DNA of 42,560 bases from Candidatus Atribacteria bacterium UBA6251 (GCA_002441285.1 DJVR01000041.1:1-42560); one strand, 5' to 3'; positions 8,783 to 16,669 are shown, numbered from the stretch's first letter. Numbers and translations: made by a program. Notes: a model not told the origin generated them from the sequence alone.

Positions 8783-9199
8783 ATGTCTGAATTAATACGT
8801 TTTGGAATCTCTCTGGAAAAGGGATTACTAGAAAGATTTGACCAGCTTATTCGAGAGAAGAAATACACCAATCGTTCCGAAGCAATTCGTGATTTAATCA
8901 GGGAAAATCTGGTGCGTAAAGAATGGGAAGAGGGGAAGGAAGTTGCGGGTGCTATTACTCTGGTTTTCGACCACCATAAAAGAGAGCTGGTAAATATTTT
9001 AACCGATATTCAGCACGATTTTTACCGTTTGATTATTTCCAGTCAACATATTCACCTGGATCATAATAATTGTTTAGAAATAATAGTAGTGAGAGGTAAA
9101 CCAAAAGACGTAAGAGAATTGGCGGATAAATTGAGAGCAACTAAGGGTGTAAAATACGGAACCTTATCTATAGCAACTACTGGGAAGGAGTTGATATAG
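8783..9199 (+). CDS. nikR: Nickel-responsive transcriptional regulator NikR
   Basis: Ribbon-helix-helix DNA-binding protein with a C-terminal ACT-like nickel domain, 138 aa (normal length). The RHH domain is residues 1-45 (IRFGISLEKGLLERFDQL, then RSEAIRDLIRE). The high-affinity Ni(II) ligands of E. coli NikR (His76, His87, His89, Cys95) correspond with a constant offset of two to H78, H89, H91 and C97 here, all present. It sits directly upstream of a nickel ECF transporter cluster, the expected target, so a Ni-dependent repressor role is well supported. ATG with GGGAGAG upstream. Confidence 0.96.
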   Translation: MSELIRFGISLEKGLLERFDQLIREKKYTNRSEAIRDLIRENLVRKEWEEGKEVAGAITLVFDHHKRELVNILTDIQHDFYRLIISSQHIHLDHNNCLEIIVVRGKPKDVRELADKLRATKGVKYGTLSIATTGKELI

Positions 9200-9248
9200 C
9201 GAGATATTTTAAGTTTTAGATTTACAGCATTTAGATTTAAATTACATT

Positions 9249-9276
9249 AAAAGGCTGATAGCCTTATATTTTTTGG
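9249..9276 (+). terminator. Intrinsic terminator after nikR
   Basis: AAGGCT-GAT-AGCCTT (9251-9265), a perfect 6 bp stem with a 3 nt loop, is followed by an AT-rich stretch with six T residues. It would separate nikR from nikK. Confidence 0.55.
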
Positions 9277-9320
9277 CTTTAGAGTAGCACGAAAATAAAA
9301 AAAGTATATAATCATCAAGA

Positions 9321-9400
9321 ATAGTGAATAGTAAGACAAGCATCCTGTCTGTGTATTTTCCCAATGCAGCACACCGTGTTGCTTAACCACTATTCACTAT
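9321..9400. repeat. Long inverted repeat between nikR and nikK
   Basis: ATAGTGAATAGT (9321-9332) and ACTATTCACTAT (9389-9400) are a perfect 12 bp inverted pair enclosing 56 bases, which themselves contain AGCACACCGTGTTGCT. No T-run follows. It resembles a REP/MITE-like hairpin more than a terminator. Confidence 0.6.
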
Positions 9401-9444
9401 CGTCTAATTTAATTAATCAGTAAATAGAAGTAAGGAGGAAAGAC

Positions 9445-10233
9445 TTGAAGGGTTTAAAATTTAGAATAGGTTTAATTTTAAGTTTTGTGATATTATTTTT
9501 ATCCGGAAGCTTAATGCTAGCAAGTGCCCATTTTGGGATGATAATCCCCTCGGATGATATGGTAACCCAGGATGACAATAAAAGTATTACTTTAAAAGTA
9601 CAATTTATTCACCCTATGGAAGGGGATTATATGGATATGGCAAAACCATTGCAATTTGGAGTCCTGGTACAAGGTAAAAAAAATAATTTAATAGATACAC
9701 TTCAGGAGAAAAAGATTGACAATTGCTCTACTTGGGAAGCTAATTATCAAATAAAATGTCCAGGAGATCATATTTTTTATATAGAACCTCAACCCTATTG
9801 GGAACCAGCAGAGGACTGCTTTATTGTGCATTATTCTAAAGTAATTATTAATGCATTGGGGATGGAAGTAGGCTGGGATGAAGAAGTAGGATTAAAGACG
9901 GAAATTATCCCTCTAACCAGACCCTATGGCCTCTGGGCTGGGAATGTCTTTCAGGGAATAGTAAAGGTTAAGGGAGAGGTTGTACCTTTTGCAGAAGTCG
10001 AAGTAGAATATTATAATAATCAAGAAAACAAAGTAAAATGGCCTGCTGAACCTATGATTACTCAGGTAATTAAAGCTGATCAAAATGGAGTATTTACCTA
10101 TGCTATACCCTGGGCAGGATGGTGGGGGTTTGCTGCCCTTAATGAAGATGAAGAGAAAATAAAACATAATGGGGTAGACAAATCAGTAGAAATTGGAGCG
10201 GTAATCTGGGTTAAAGCTTATACTATGGAATAA
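9445..10233 (+). CDS. nikK: NikK-like periplasmic component of nickel ECF transporter (DUF4198)
   Basis: 262 aa. Signal peptide: a basic N-terminus, a hydrophobic stretch at 8-26, and likely cleavage after ASA (28), leaving a mature protein that begins HFGM, a possible metal-binding N-terminal His. The rest is a beta-rich DUF4198 domain, including HPMEGDYMDMAKP and the late RPYGLWAGNVFQGIVKVKG that starts a carboxypeptidase-regulatory-like repeat. Such proteins are encoded with NikM in NikKMLQO nickel transporters. TTG start at 9445 with AAGGAGG 6 nt upstream. First gene of the nik operon; 26 nt precede nikM. Confidence 0.85.
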   Translation: MKGLKFRIGLILSFVILFLSGSLMLASAHFGMIIPSDDMVTQDDNKSITLKVQFIHPMEGDYMDMAKPLQFGVLVQGKKNNLIDTLQEKKIDNCSTWEANYQIKCPGDHIFYIEPQPYWEPAEDCFIVHYSKVIINALGMEVGWDEEVGLKTEIIPLTRPYGLWAGNVFQGIVKVKGEVVPFAEVEVEYYNNQENKVKWPAEPMITQVIKADQNGVFTYAIPWAGWWGFAALNEDEEKIKHNGVDKSVEIGAVIWVKAYTME

Positions 10234-10259
10234 AAAACAAAAATAAAAGGAAGATATCT

Positions 10260-10862
10260 ATGCATATTTCAGAAGGAATATTATCTGCACCCGTATTAAT
10301 TACGGGTGCAGGTTTGACGGCAACCGCAGTTGGATATAGTTTAAAGAAGATAGAATATAAAGAAGTACCTAAAGTAGCTATTTTATCATCTGTGTTTTTT
10401 GTTGCTTCTTTGATTCATGTTCCCCTTGGGCCAGCAAGTATCCATTTAATCTTAAATGGTTTAACCGGATTATTATTGGGTTGGTCTGCTTTTCCTGCAA
10501 TATTGGTGGCTTTAGCTTTGCAGGGGATACTTTTTCAATTTGGAGGAATTACTACCCTTGGCATTAATACTTTAAATATGGCTCTACCGGCTATCATATG
10601 TTTTTATCTATTTAATCAAGGAGTTAGAAGTAAGAATAATTTTATTGCCCAGATTCTGGCTTTTCTTTGCGGATTTTTAGCAGTATTATTAAGTGGAATA
10701 ATGGTAGCAGTTGTGTTAGTCTTTACTGGAGAAGGTTTCTTACAGGCTGCTAAATTGTTATTAATTGCCCATTTTCCAGTTATGATATTAGAAGGTGTAT
10801 TAACAACTTTTTGTATAGGGTTCTTAAGAAAGGTTAAACCGGAAATATTAAGTATCGGATAA
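10260..10862 (+). CDS. nikM: NikM/CbiM substrate-binding membrane subunit
   Basis: S component of a group-I ECF transporter, 200 aa with about six hydrophobic helices. The N-terminus MHISEGIL is the metal site of the family (Met1 amine and His2), and PLGPASIHLILNGL contains His62, the equivalent of the third ligand (about His67 in characterised NikM/CbiM). Cobalt and nickel versions look alike; the nickel assignment comes from nikR and the NikK/NikL-type neighbours. ATG at 10260 is required because the Met1-His2 end is functional. Confidence 0.93.
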   Translation: MHISEGILSAPVLITGAGLTATAVGYSLKKIEYKEVPKVAILSSVFFVASLIHVPLGPASIHLILNGLTGLLLGWSAFPAILVALALQGILFQFGGITTLGINTLNMALPAIICFYLFNQGVRSKNNFIAQILAFLCGFLAVLLSGIMVAVVLVFTGEGFLQAAKLLLIAHFPVMILEGVLTTFCIGFLRKVKPEILSIG

Positions 10863-10943
10863 ATATGTATAGGTTTTTTTTAAAAATTTAAACTTTTTAG
10901 AAAATAGTATAGCAGTATATTTCCAAATATATCGGAGAGTAAG

Positions 10944-11552
10944 ATGAAAAACAAATTGTATTTATTTTTAATCATTATTTTTTTTACCGTCGTAGTAATA
11001 TATAAACCAGTCTTTGCTCATAAAGTAAATGTATTTGCATATGTTGAAGGAGATAAAATTTATACCGAAAGCTATTTTAATGATGGTAAAAAATGTATTA
11101 ATTCAAAGATTGAAGTATTTGATCAGCAGGGGAACAAACTATTAGAAGGGCAGACAGACGAAGAAGGGACATTTTCATTCGAAATTCCTGAAAAAGAGAT
11201 CATAAATGCAGATTTAAAAATAGTTCTTACTGCCAGTATGGGTCATCGGGCAGAATATATTATCACATCTAATGAATTAAAAGGGGTCAGGGAATTAATT
11301 GAAGAAAAGGTAGAAGAACCTATATCTATGAATGACTCCGAAGAACCAGAAGTTTCTTCTCTCAATTTAAAAGAAATTAAATTATTAATAGAAGAGGCCT
11401 TGAATGAAAAATTAGATCCAATTCTAAGTGAGATAAGGGAGATCAGAAAATCTCAAACAGATAAGATTTCAACTACTGAAATAATTGGGGGCTTGGGTTA
11501 TATTCTTGGCATTTTTGGAATTATAGCATATTTTTTAAGTCGTAAAAGATGA
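10944..11552 (+). CDS. nikL: NikL-like extracytoplasmic component of nickel transporter
   Basis: 202 aa: an N-terminal signal or anchor (about 5-24) with likely cleavage at VFA-HKV, giving another His-starting mature end. A beta-sandwich (26-110, GQTDEEGTFSFEIPEK) follows, then an acidic, charged and probably helical linker (115-172) and a C-terminal membrane helix (about 178-197) before SRKR. This matches the NikL type of accessory subunit found between NikM and NikQ. The assignment rests on layout and position more than on conserved residues. GGAGAG precedes ATG 10944; the 81 nt gap to nikM has no clear terminator. Confidence 0.78.
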   Translation: MKNKLYLFLIIIFFTVVVIYKPVFAHKVNVFAYVEGDKIYTESYFNDGKKCINSKIEVFDQQGNKLLEGQTDEEGTFSFEIPEKEIINADLKIVLTASMGHRAEYIITSNELKGVRELIEEKVEEPISMNDSEEPEVSSLNLKEIKLLIEEALNEKLDPILSEIREIRKSQTDKISTTEIIGGLGYILGIFGIIAYFLSRKR

Positions 11553-11579
11553 TTAAAAATTTATTTTCAGGTGGTCAAT

Positions 11580-12323
11580 TTGATTAAAGAAAAATTTTCA
11601 GAAGGAGATTCTCTTCTCCACAATTTAGATCCACGGATAAAGATTATAGTAGCCTTATTCTTTTCGGTAAGTGTAGCAGTTATCGATAAATATAATTCAT
11701 TATTTTTTGCTTTATTATTAGCTATTTTTTTAATCATAGTTTCTAAATTAAAAGTAAAAGAGATAATTTCACGTTTACTGGTAGTAAATAGTTTTATTTT
11801 TTTGTTGTGGTTGATGCTTCCCTTTACTCTTCCAGGAGAGATTATTTATACTCTGGGTTCTTTGAGCATTTCTCGAGAAGGTATCCATTATGTCTTTTTA
11901 ATTACTTTAAAATCTAATACTATTATTTTAGCCACTCTTGCCTTGCTTTCTACATCATCAATTTATAATCTAATTCATGCTTTAAGCCATTTCCATGTTC
12001 CAGACAAGCTGATCCATTTATTTTTCTTTACCTTTCGTTATCTTCAGACTATTCATTCGGAATATATCCGATTAAATAATGCTTTGAAGATAAGAGGGTT
12101 TAAGGCTCAAACTAATTTTCATACTTATCGGACCTTTGCCTATTTAATAGGAATGATATTGGTTAGGAGCTATGACCGCTCTAAAAGAGTATATGATGCT
12201 ATGCTTTGTAGAGGGTTTAAAGGAAAATTCTGGATCTTAGATCATTTTACTTTTAAACAATCAGATTTTGTATCGGGAATTATAATGATAAGCTGTATTA
12301 TAGGATTAGTACTATGGTCATAA
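11580..12323 (+). CDS. nikQ: NikQ/CbiQ energy-coupling T component
   Basis: Transmembrane T subunit linking the S component to the ATPase, about 247 aa with five or so hydrophobic segments. It begins SLLHNLDPRIKI, the CbiQ signature, and carries two coupling motifs of the AxRG type, LKIRGFKA and MLCRGFKG. TTG 11580 is preferred because AGGTGG lies 5 nt before it; GTG 11571, three codons earlier, overlaps that ribosome site. Its last 10 bases overlap nikO, which indicates tight coupling. Confidence 0.92.
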   Translation: MIKEKFSEGDSLLHNLDPRIKIIVALFFSVSVAVIDKYNSLFFALLLAIFLIIVSKLKVKEIISRLLVVNSFIFLLWLMLPFTLPGEIIYTLGSLSISREGIHYVFLITLKSNTIILATLALLSTSSIYNLIHALSHFHVPDKLIHLFFFTFRYLQTIHSEYIRLNNALKIRGFKAQTNFHTYRTFAYLIGMILVRSYDRSKRVYDAMLCRGFKGKFWILDHFTFKQSDFVSGIIMISCIIGLVLWS

Positions 12324-12991
12324 AAGGTAAAAAAGATGAAGTTTTGATAAAAATTAGCAATCTTTCCTTTGCTTATTCTTTACGCGATTATGTATTTAAA
12401 GAATTTAATTTTTATTTTTGCAGAGGGGAAAAAGTAGGCTTGGTTGGCCCTAACGGAAGTGGAAAAACTACACTTTTTCATCTCATAATGGGGCTTTTAC
12501 ATCCTTCAGAAGGGAGGATTGAGATATTTGGAAAAGAACGCAAGGTAGAGGATGATTTTATAGAGGTTAGAGAAAGGATTGGTCTGGTTTTTCAAGATCC
12601 TGATGATCAATTATTTAGCCCTACCGTAGCAGAAGACATAGTTTTCGGACCTTTGAATTTGAGAAAGAATCAGCAGGAAGCAAGGATTATTTTAAAAGAG
12701 ACTCTAGAATCTCTTGGTTTATCAGGTTTTGAAGATAGAATTACCTATAAACTTTCTTTTGGAGAAAAAAGATTAGTCTCTTTGGCAACAGTTTGGGCTA
12801 TGCAACCAGAAGTCTTATTACTGGATGAGCCCACTACCTGGCTTGATGATGAAACCATTATCAAGATAATCCAGATTTTAAAACAGCATCCTCAACTATC
12901 TTATATTATTATTTCTCACGATAAAAATTTTTTAAAAGAGACTACCAATAGTATTTATCTTATGGATAACGGAAAGATTAAAAAACTATAA
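12314..12991 (+). CDS. nikO: NikO/CbiO ECF transporter ATPase
   Basis: ABC ATPase driving nickel uptake, 225 aa. Walker A GPNGSGKTT at 45-53; Q-loop VFQDPDDQLFSPTVAEDIVFGP, characteristic of ECF ATPases; Walker B LLLDEPT; H-loop IISHD. The ABC signature is LSFGEKR instead of the usual LSGGEKR, so a central Gly is replaced by Phe. There is only one ATPase gene, so a homodimer is implied, as in other group-I ECF metal transporters. Start ATG 12314 lies inside the end of nikQ. Last gene of the operon. Confidence 0.94.
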   Translation: MVIKGKKDEVLIKISNLSFAYSLRDYVFKEFNFYFCRGEKVGLVGPNGSGKTTLFHLIMGLLHPSEGRIEIFGKERKVEDDFIEVRERIGLVFQDPDDQLFSPTVAEDIVFGPLNLRKNQQEARIILKETLESLGLSGFEDRITYKLSFGEKRLVSLATVWAMQPEVLLLDEPTTWLDDETIIKIIQILKQHPQLSYIIISHDKNFLKETTNSIYLMDNGKIKKL

Positions 12992-13320
12992 AATAATTTC
13001 AAGTTAAATAAACTGGCAAATCCCCTGGCTTACCTTTGTGATTCCGAACTTACTGGCTACCATTTTTATATTAAACAGGTAATATGTAGAATATTTGTAT
13101 TGTTATTTTTAAAACTTATTTGTTATAATAAAATTAAAAGAGATTAAAAAAGTAAACAAAAGAAAAAATAGTATTTAAACATTATGAGGGAATAGATTTT
13201 CTGTGCTCGAGCAATAAATATAGAACTTTGGTTGTATTGGTCAAACCTCTATCCTGTTAAACTAAACAATCAACTAACCAGTCAATAAAATAACCAATTA
13301 ACTAAAATGGGGGATAAAAA
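12992..13320. other. Non-coding gap between nikO and YchF-like gene
   Basis: 329 bases without a credible ORF. It holds a possible promoter, TTGTTA (13100-13105), 18 bp, TATAAT (13124-13129), giving a leader of about 190 nt. It also holds a block of CAACTAACCAGTC/TAACCAATTAACT units (13268-13305) of the dispersed repeat type seen near 900 and 6700, ending at the GGGGG ribosome-site region of the next gene. No terminator was recognised after nikO. Confidence 0.4.
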
Positions 13321-14394
13321 ATGAAAATTGGAATTATGGGTATGCCTTTAGTAGGAAAAACTACCTTGTTTAATCTTTTAACCGGCCAACATAAAGAAAC
13401 TTCCGCTTATTCCTCAAAAGGGACTAAAAATATAGGTATTGCCACTGTCTATGACCAGAGAATAGATTATTTAAGTTCCCTTTATCACCCTAAAAAAACT
13501 ACTTATGCTACGATTGAATTTGTGGATATTGTGGGGATTTCTCCAGGATTACCGGCAAAAGAAAAAGCCGATTTATTTAGTGCTCTTCAGGATTCCGAGG
13601 CTTTACTTTTTGTTATCAGACTATTTGAAGATCCAGTAGTTGCCGGGGGGGAAAATCCTATTGTACAGATAGAAAATTTAAAATGTGAGCTTTTACTCCG
13701 GGATTTAGAGGTAGTGGAAAATCGATTAGAAAGATTGAAAAATTCTAAAAAGAAATTAACCCATGAAGAGTTAATGGAGATAGACATTTTAGAAAAATGT
13801 TACCAGAAATTAAGCGATGACTCCTTTCTATCTGATCTTGACCTGTCCGAAGGTGAACTAAAAAAGTTAAGTGGTTTCAGCTTTTATACCCTGAAGCCCA
13901 TTATTGTGGTTTTAAATCTAAGCGAAGAACAATTTAGATCAAAATTATATCCTCAAAAAGAGAAATTAGCTCAGATTATTCAAGAATACAAAATGGCCAG
14001 TTTGGATATTTGCGGCAAGATGGAGATGGAAATAAGTGAGTTAGAGCCAGAAGAAAGACAACTATTTTTAGAGGATTTAAAACTGAAAGAATCAGGAATT
14101 GCTAGACTTTCTCAAGTATGTTATCAGCATTTAGGATTAATCTCTTTTTTCACTGTAGGGGAAGATGAAGTTAAGGCTTGGACAGTAAAAAAAGGGATTT
14201 CTGCAGTAAAGGCTGCAGGTAAAGTTCATTCGGATATAGAAAGAGGATTTATTCGAGCAGAAATAACTAAATATCAAGATTTAATCTTATGTGGTTCTGC
14301 TCAGGCAGTAAAAGAAAAAGGTTTATTAAAAATCGAAGGTAAAGATGCTATTATTGAGGATGGTGATATAATCTACTTTCGCTTTAATATCTGA
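13321..14394 (+). CDS. Divergent YchF/OBG-family P-loop NTPase (DUF933)
   Basis: 357 aa, YchF length. The P-loop is GMPLVGKT (7-14), compared with the usual GLPNVGKS. VEFVDIVG-like FVDIVGISPGLP is the G3/Walker B region. A helical coiled-coil insertion follows (about 115-160), and the C-terminal TGS/DUF933 domain reads FFTVGEDEVKAWTVKKGISA and ends DGDIIYFRFNI. At the G4 position, where YchF has NVDE or NMxE, it reads VVLNLSEE. YchF binds ATP and ribosomes; this is a diverged relative, so the function is only inferred. ATG with GGGGGAT upstream. Monocistronic. Confidence 0.85.
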   Translation: MKIGIMGMPLVGKTTLFNLLTGQHKETSAYSSKGTKNIGIATVYDQRIDYLSSLYHPKKTTYATIEFVDIVGISPGLPAKEKADLFSALQDSEALLFVIRLFEDPVVAGGENPIVQIENLKCELLLRDLEVVENRLERLKNSKKKLTHEELMEIDILEKCYQKLSDDSFLSDLDLSEGELKKLSGFSFYTLKPIIVVLNLSEEQFRSKLYPQKEKLAQIIQEYKMASLDICGKMEMEISELEPEERQLFLEDLKLKESGIARLSQVCYQHLGLISFFTVGEDEVKAWTVKKGISAVKAAGKVHSDIERGFIRAEITKYQDLILCGSAQAVKEKGLLKIEGKDAIIEDGDIIYFRFNI

Positions 14395-14664
14395 AATGTA
14401 GTTACTATCTGCTTAGTCCATTTTTTTATTATTGCTCCAGACCTATATGATAAATTACAAATAGATTAATTTAGTTTTTATTAATATTTTCAAAAATAAT
14501 TGCTTTATAAAAGGTTAAGCACAAACTTAGTACTTTGAAACTTTCTGTTTTCTCTGAATGCATATATTTTTCAAATTTTATTAAAAAATAAAATCTTTAT
14601 CATGCCAAACTAGAAAAAAACGGGAAGATTATTAGACCAGCAAAGGAGGATAATAAGGTAAATA

Positions 14665-14994
14665 ATGGTGAGTTTTGAGGATTTTCAGAAGATAGATATT
14701 CGAGTGGGGAAAGTAATAGCGATAGAAGATTTTAAAGAAGCTCGTAATCCTTCTTACAAGATTAAAATTGATTTTGGAGAATTAGGGATAAAAAACTCTT
14801 CTGCCCAGATTACCAAATTGTATTCTAAAGAAGATTTACTTAATCAGCAAATTATAGCAGTAGTAAATTTTCCTCCTAAAAGGATTGCTGGCTTTAAATC
14901 AGAAGTATTAATTTTGGGGGTAATGAAAGAGGGGGGTGAAGTTATCCTCCTTAAGCCTGAACGGGAAGCCCCTCTAGGTTATCGTATAGGATAA
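14665..14994 (+). CDS. csaA: CsaA-like tRNA-binding domain protein
   Basis: 109 aa, a single EMAP-II/Trbp111-type OB fold. FEDFQKIDIRVGKVI opens the domain, SSAQIT and VVNFPPKRIAGFKSEVLILG are the conserved core, and it ends PEREAPLGYRIG. CsaA dimers bind tRNA and have been linked to protein export or chaperoning. Two ribosome-site candidates precede ATG 14665: AAGGAGG (15 nt away) and AAGG (6 nt away). It stands 85 nt before the sirtuin gene. Confidence 0.93.
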   Translation: MVSFEDFQKIDIRVGKVIAIEDFKEARNPSYKIKIDFGELGIKNSSAQITKLYSKEDLLNQQIIAVVNFPPKRIAGFKSEVLILGVMKEGGEVILLKPEREAPLGYRIG

Positions 14995-15081
14995 TGTATC
15001 TAACCTATTGGGTTTTAAATTATAAAGTCAATAAAAGATTTTTTTATTATCTTATTTGAGGAGGATTTAAATAGTATTTTG

Positions 15082-15861
15082 ATGCAGAATAAACTTAATT
15101 GTGAAAAAGTCTATCAAATAACCGGTTTAATTAAAGAATCTAAATATTTAACTATTTTAACGGGGGCAGGAGTAAGTACTGGTTCAGGAATTCCAGATTT
15201 TAGAACTCCAGGTAAAGGTATCTGGGAAAAGATAGATCCTTTTAAAGTTACCTCTATCCAGGCATTTTTAGAAAATCCTCGACGATTCTATCATTTTTAT
15301 AGGCCACGCATAGAAATGTTGTGGAAGGCTTCGCCTAATCCTGCCCATGAAGCGATTTACAGAATGGAAGAAATGGGTTATTTAAAATATTTAATTACTC
15401 AAAATATTGATGATCTTCATCGAAGAGCGGGTTCAAAAAAAGTGATTGAAGTGCACGGAAGTCTAAGAGAAGCCGTCTGTCAGAGGTGTAAAAAGAAAAT
15501 TACTGCAGAAATATTAATTAATAAGCTGGATAAAGGAGAAGGAGTCCCTTATTGCGAATGTGGAGGAGTCTTTAAACCTGATGTAGTATTATTTGGAGAA
15601 ATATTGGCTAATCTAGAAAAAGCTATTTTGGAATCTAAAAAATCGGATTTGATGTTAGTCATCGGCTCTTCTTTACAGGTGAGCCCGGTTAATTTTTTAC
15701 CTGAGTATTGCTTAAATAACGGTGGTAAATTGATCATAGTAAATTTAATGCCTACTCATTTAGACTATCAAGCAGAGGTAGTAGTCCAGGAAGATATTTG
15801 TATTTTTCTACCTGAAGTAGTAAAGACCCTGGAAAAAGAGGATGAGAAAAGCAAGACATAA
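15082..15861 (+). CDS. NAD-dependent protein deacylase, sirtuin family
   Basis: Sir2-type enzyme that removes acyl groups from lysine using NAD. About 259 aa. The NAD site is LTGAGVSTGSGIPDFRT, with TQNIDDLHRRAG next; the catalytic His lies in VIEVHGS. Four Cys form the structural zinc site (CQRCKK and YCECGG), then KPDVVLFGE and GSSLQVSPVNFLP. The ATG at 15082 is preceded immediately by an in-frame TTG (15079). The strong GAGGAGG at 15058-15064 is 14 to 17 nt upstream, longer than usual, so the exact start is uncertain by one codon and translation may be inefficient. Confidence 0.94.
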   Translation: MQNKLNCEKVYQITGLIKESKYLTILTGAGVSTGSGIPDFRTPGKGIWEKIDPFKVTSIQAFLENPRRFYHFYRPRIEMLWKASPNPAHEAIYRMEEMGYLKYLITQNIDDLHRRAGSKKVIEVHGSLREAVCQRCKKKITAEILINKLDKGEGVPYCECGGVFKPDVVLFGEILANLEKAILESKKSDLMLVIGSSLQVSPVNFLPEYCLNNGGKLIIVNLMPTHLDYQAEVVVQEDICIFLPEVVKTLEKEDEKSKT

Positions 15862-15928
15862 AAATGAGTCAATTACAAAAATGATTCAATTTTTATGAAG
15901 AAGTTATTGATAAATATGAAGGAAAAAG

Positions 15929-15956
15929 TTGACAAAGAAAATAAACGGAGTAAACT
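15929..15956 (+). promoter_or_regulatory. Likely promoter of the RRM gene
   Basis: Perfect -35 TTGACA (15929-15934), 16 bp, TAAACT (15951-15956, 4/6). A TATATATAG stretch follows. Use of this promoter would give a 5' leader of roughly 185 nt before ATG 16149. Confidence 0.45.
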
Positions 15957-16065
15957 ATATATAGTAATAGAAGTAAAGATGAGAGATGCTAAAAACAATC
16001 AATTAATTCCTCTGAAAACAGATTGTTGAGAGGGTCTCTTGCGTTTTAATAATGTTATCGTTAAA

Positions 16066-16148
16066 GGGGTGGAAAATATATGGTTCTACCTCCTGAAGGA
16101 ACGTTATTAGACTAAAGAGAAAATAATAACGAAAAGGAGGTAGAAAGT
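16066..16148 (+). promoter_or_regulatory. Leader able to sequester or free the RRM ribosome site
   Basis: TTCTACCTCCT (16084-16094) is perfectly complementary over 11 bp to AGGAGGTAGAA (16135-16145), which contains the ribosome site of the RRM gene. Inside, CGTTATTA (16102-16109) pairs with TAATAACG (16124-16131), so the SD would sit in a long two-part hairpin. Alternatively GGGGTGGAA (16066-16074) pairs with TTCTACCTC (16084-16092) over 9 bp, two of them G-U, which would capture the anti-SD strand and release the SD. Two exclusive folds suggest translational control, possibly thermal or autoregulatory. Confidence 0.6.
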
Positions 16149-16406
16149 ATGCAGGGCAATAAACTGTATGTTGGCAATCTTAAATATTCAGTAACCAACG
16201 ATGAGCTTAAAGAGTTATTCTCCGGCTACGGAGAAGTTAAGAGTGTCAATATTATAGAAGGCAAAGGTTTTGGATTTGTAGAAATGTCTTCAGCAGAAGA
16301 AGCAGAAAAAGCCAAAAAAGCTCTAAATAATACTGAATTTGTTGGTCGTCCCTTAAAAATAGATGAAGCTCGTCCACCCAGACCAAGAAATGAATTTAGA
16401 AGATAG
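16149..16406 (+). CDS. Single-RRM RNA-binding protein
   Basis: 85 aa, one RNA recognition motif. RNP2 is LYVGNL (6-11) and RNP1 is KGFGFVEM (39-46), with aromatic Tyr7, Phe41 and Phe43 in the RNA-contacting positions; a short basic, proline-containing tail RPPRPRNEFRR follows. Small RRM proteins of this kind occur in cyanobacteria and various other bacteria, and some are cold-induced; targets here are unknown. The strong AAAGGAGG lies 8 nt before ATG and inside the leader hairpin described at 16066-16148. Confidence 0.93.
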   Translation: MQGNKLYVGNLKYSVTNDELKELFSGYGEVKSVNIIEGKGFGFVEMSSAEEAEKAKKALNNTEFVGRPLKIDEARPPRPRNEFRR

Positions 16407-16520
16407 AATAGATAAATAATTATTAAAGTACGATAGTAATGGTAATAATAGAATTACTTAATTGTTTTAAACAAAATCCATTTATTAAAAAAGAAAAAAA
16501 TCTTTAAAGTAGAATATAGT

Positions 16521-16606
16521 AGTAGGGGAGCTTATTAAAGCTGAGAGTGTTTTTAATAAACAGACCCTTATAACCTGATCTGGGTAATGCCAGCGGAGGG
16601 AATTGC
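16521..16606 (+). promoter_or_regulatory. TPP riboswitch (THI element)
   Basis: Canonical thiamine pyrophosphate aptamer: AGGGGAGC (16524-16531), GCTGAGAG (16540-16547), GACCCTTATAACCTGATCTG (16563-16582), then GGGTAATGCCAGCGGAGGGA (16582-16601). All hallmark blocks (CUGAGAG, ACCCUU, ACCUGAUCUGG, UAAUGCCAGCG, AGGGA) are present. It precedes thiT-thiN, so excess TPP should shut off thiamine uptake and pyrophosphorylation. Confidence 0.96.
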
Positions 16607-16625
16607 TATGGATGCATTTTATCAT

Positions 16626-16669
16626 AAACCATAGACTTTGATTGAATTAGATCAGGTCTATGGTTTTTT
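16626..16669 (+). terminator. Riboswitch-controlled terminator
   Basis: AAACCATAGAC (16626-16636) pairs with GTCTATGGTTT (16656-16666), an 11 bp stem, followed by a T-run to 16669. AGATCAGG (16649-16656) in the loop is perfectly complementary to CCTGATCT (16574-16581) of the aptamer, a plausible antiterminator pairing when TPP is absent. Confidence 0.8.

Noticed and set aside
9200..9444. Cobalamin or NiCo riboswitch before nikK
   Set aside because: No B12-box, and no conserved four-way junction blocks; only a terminator and an inverted repeat were seen.
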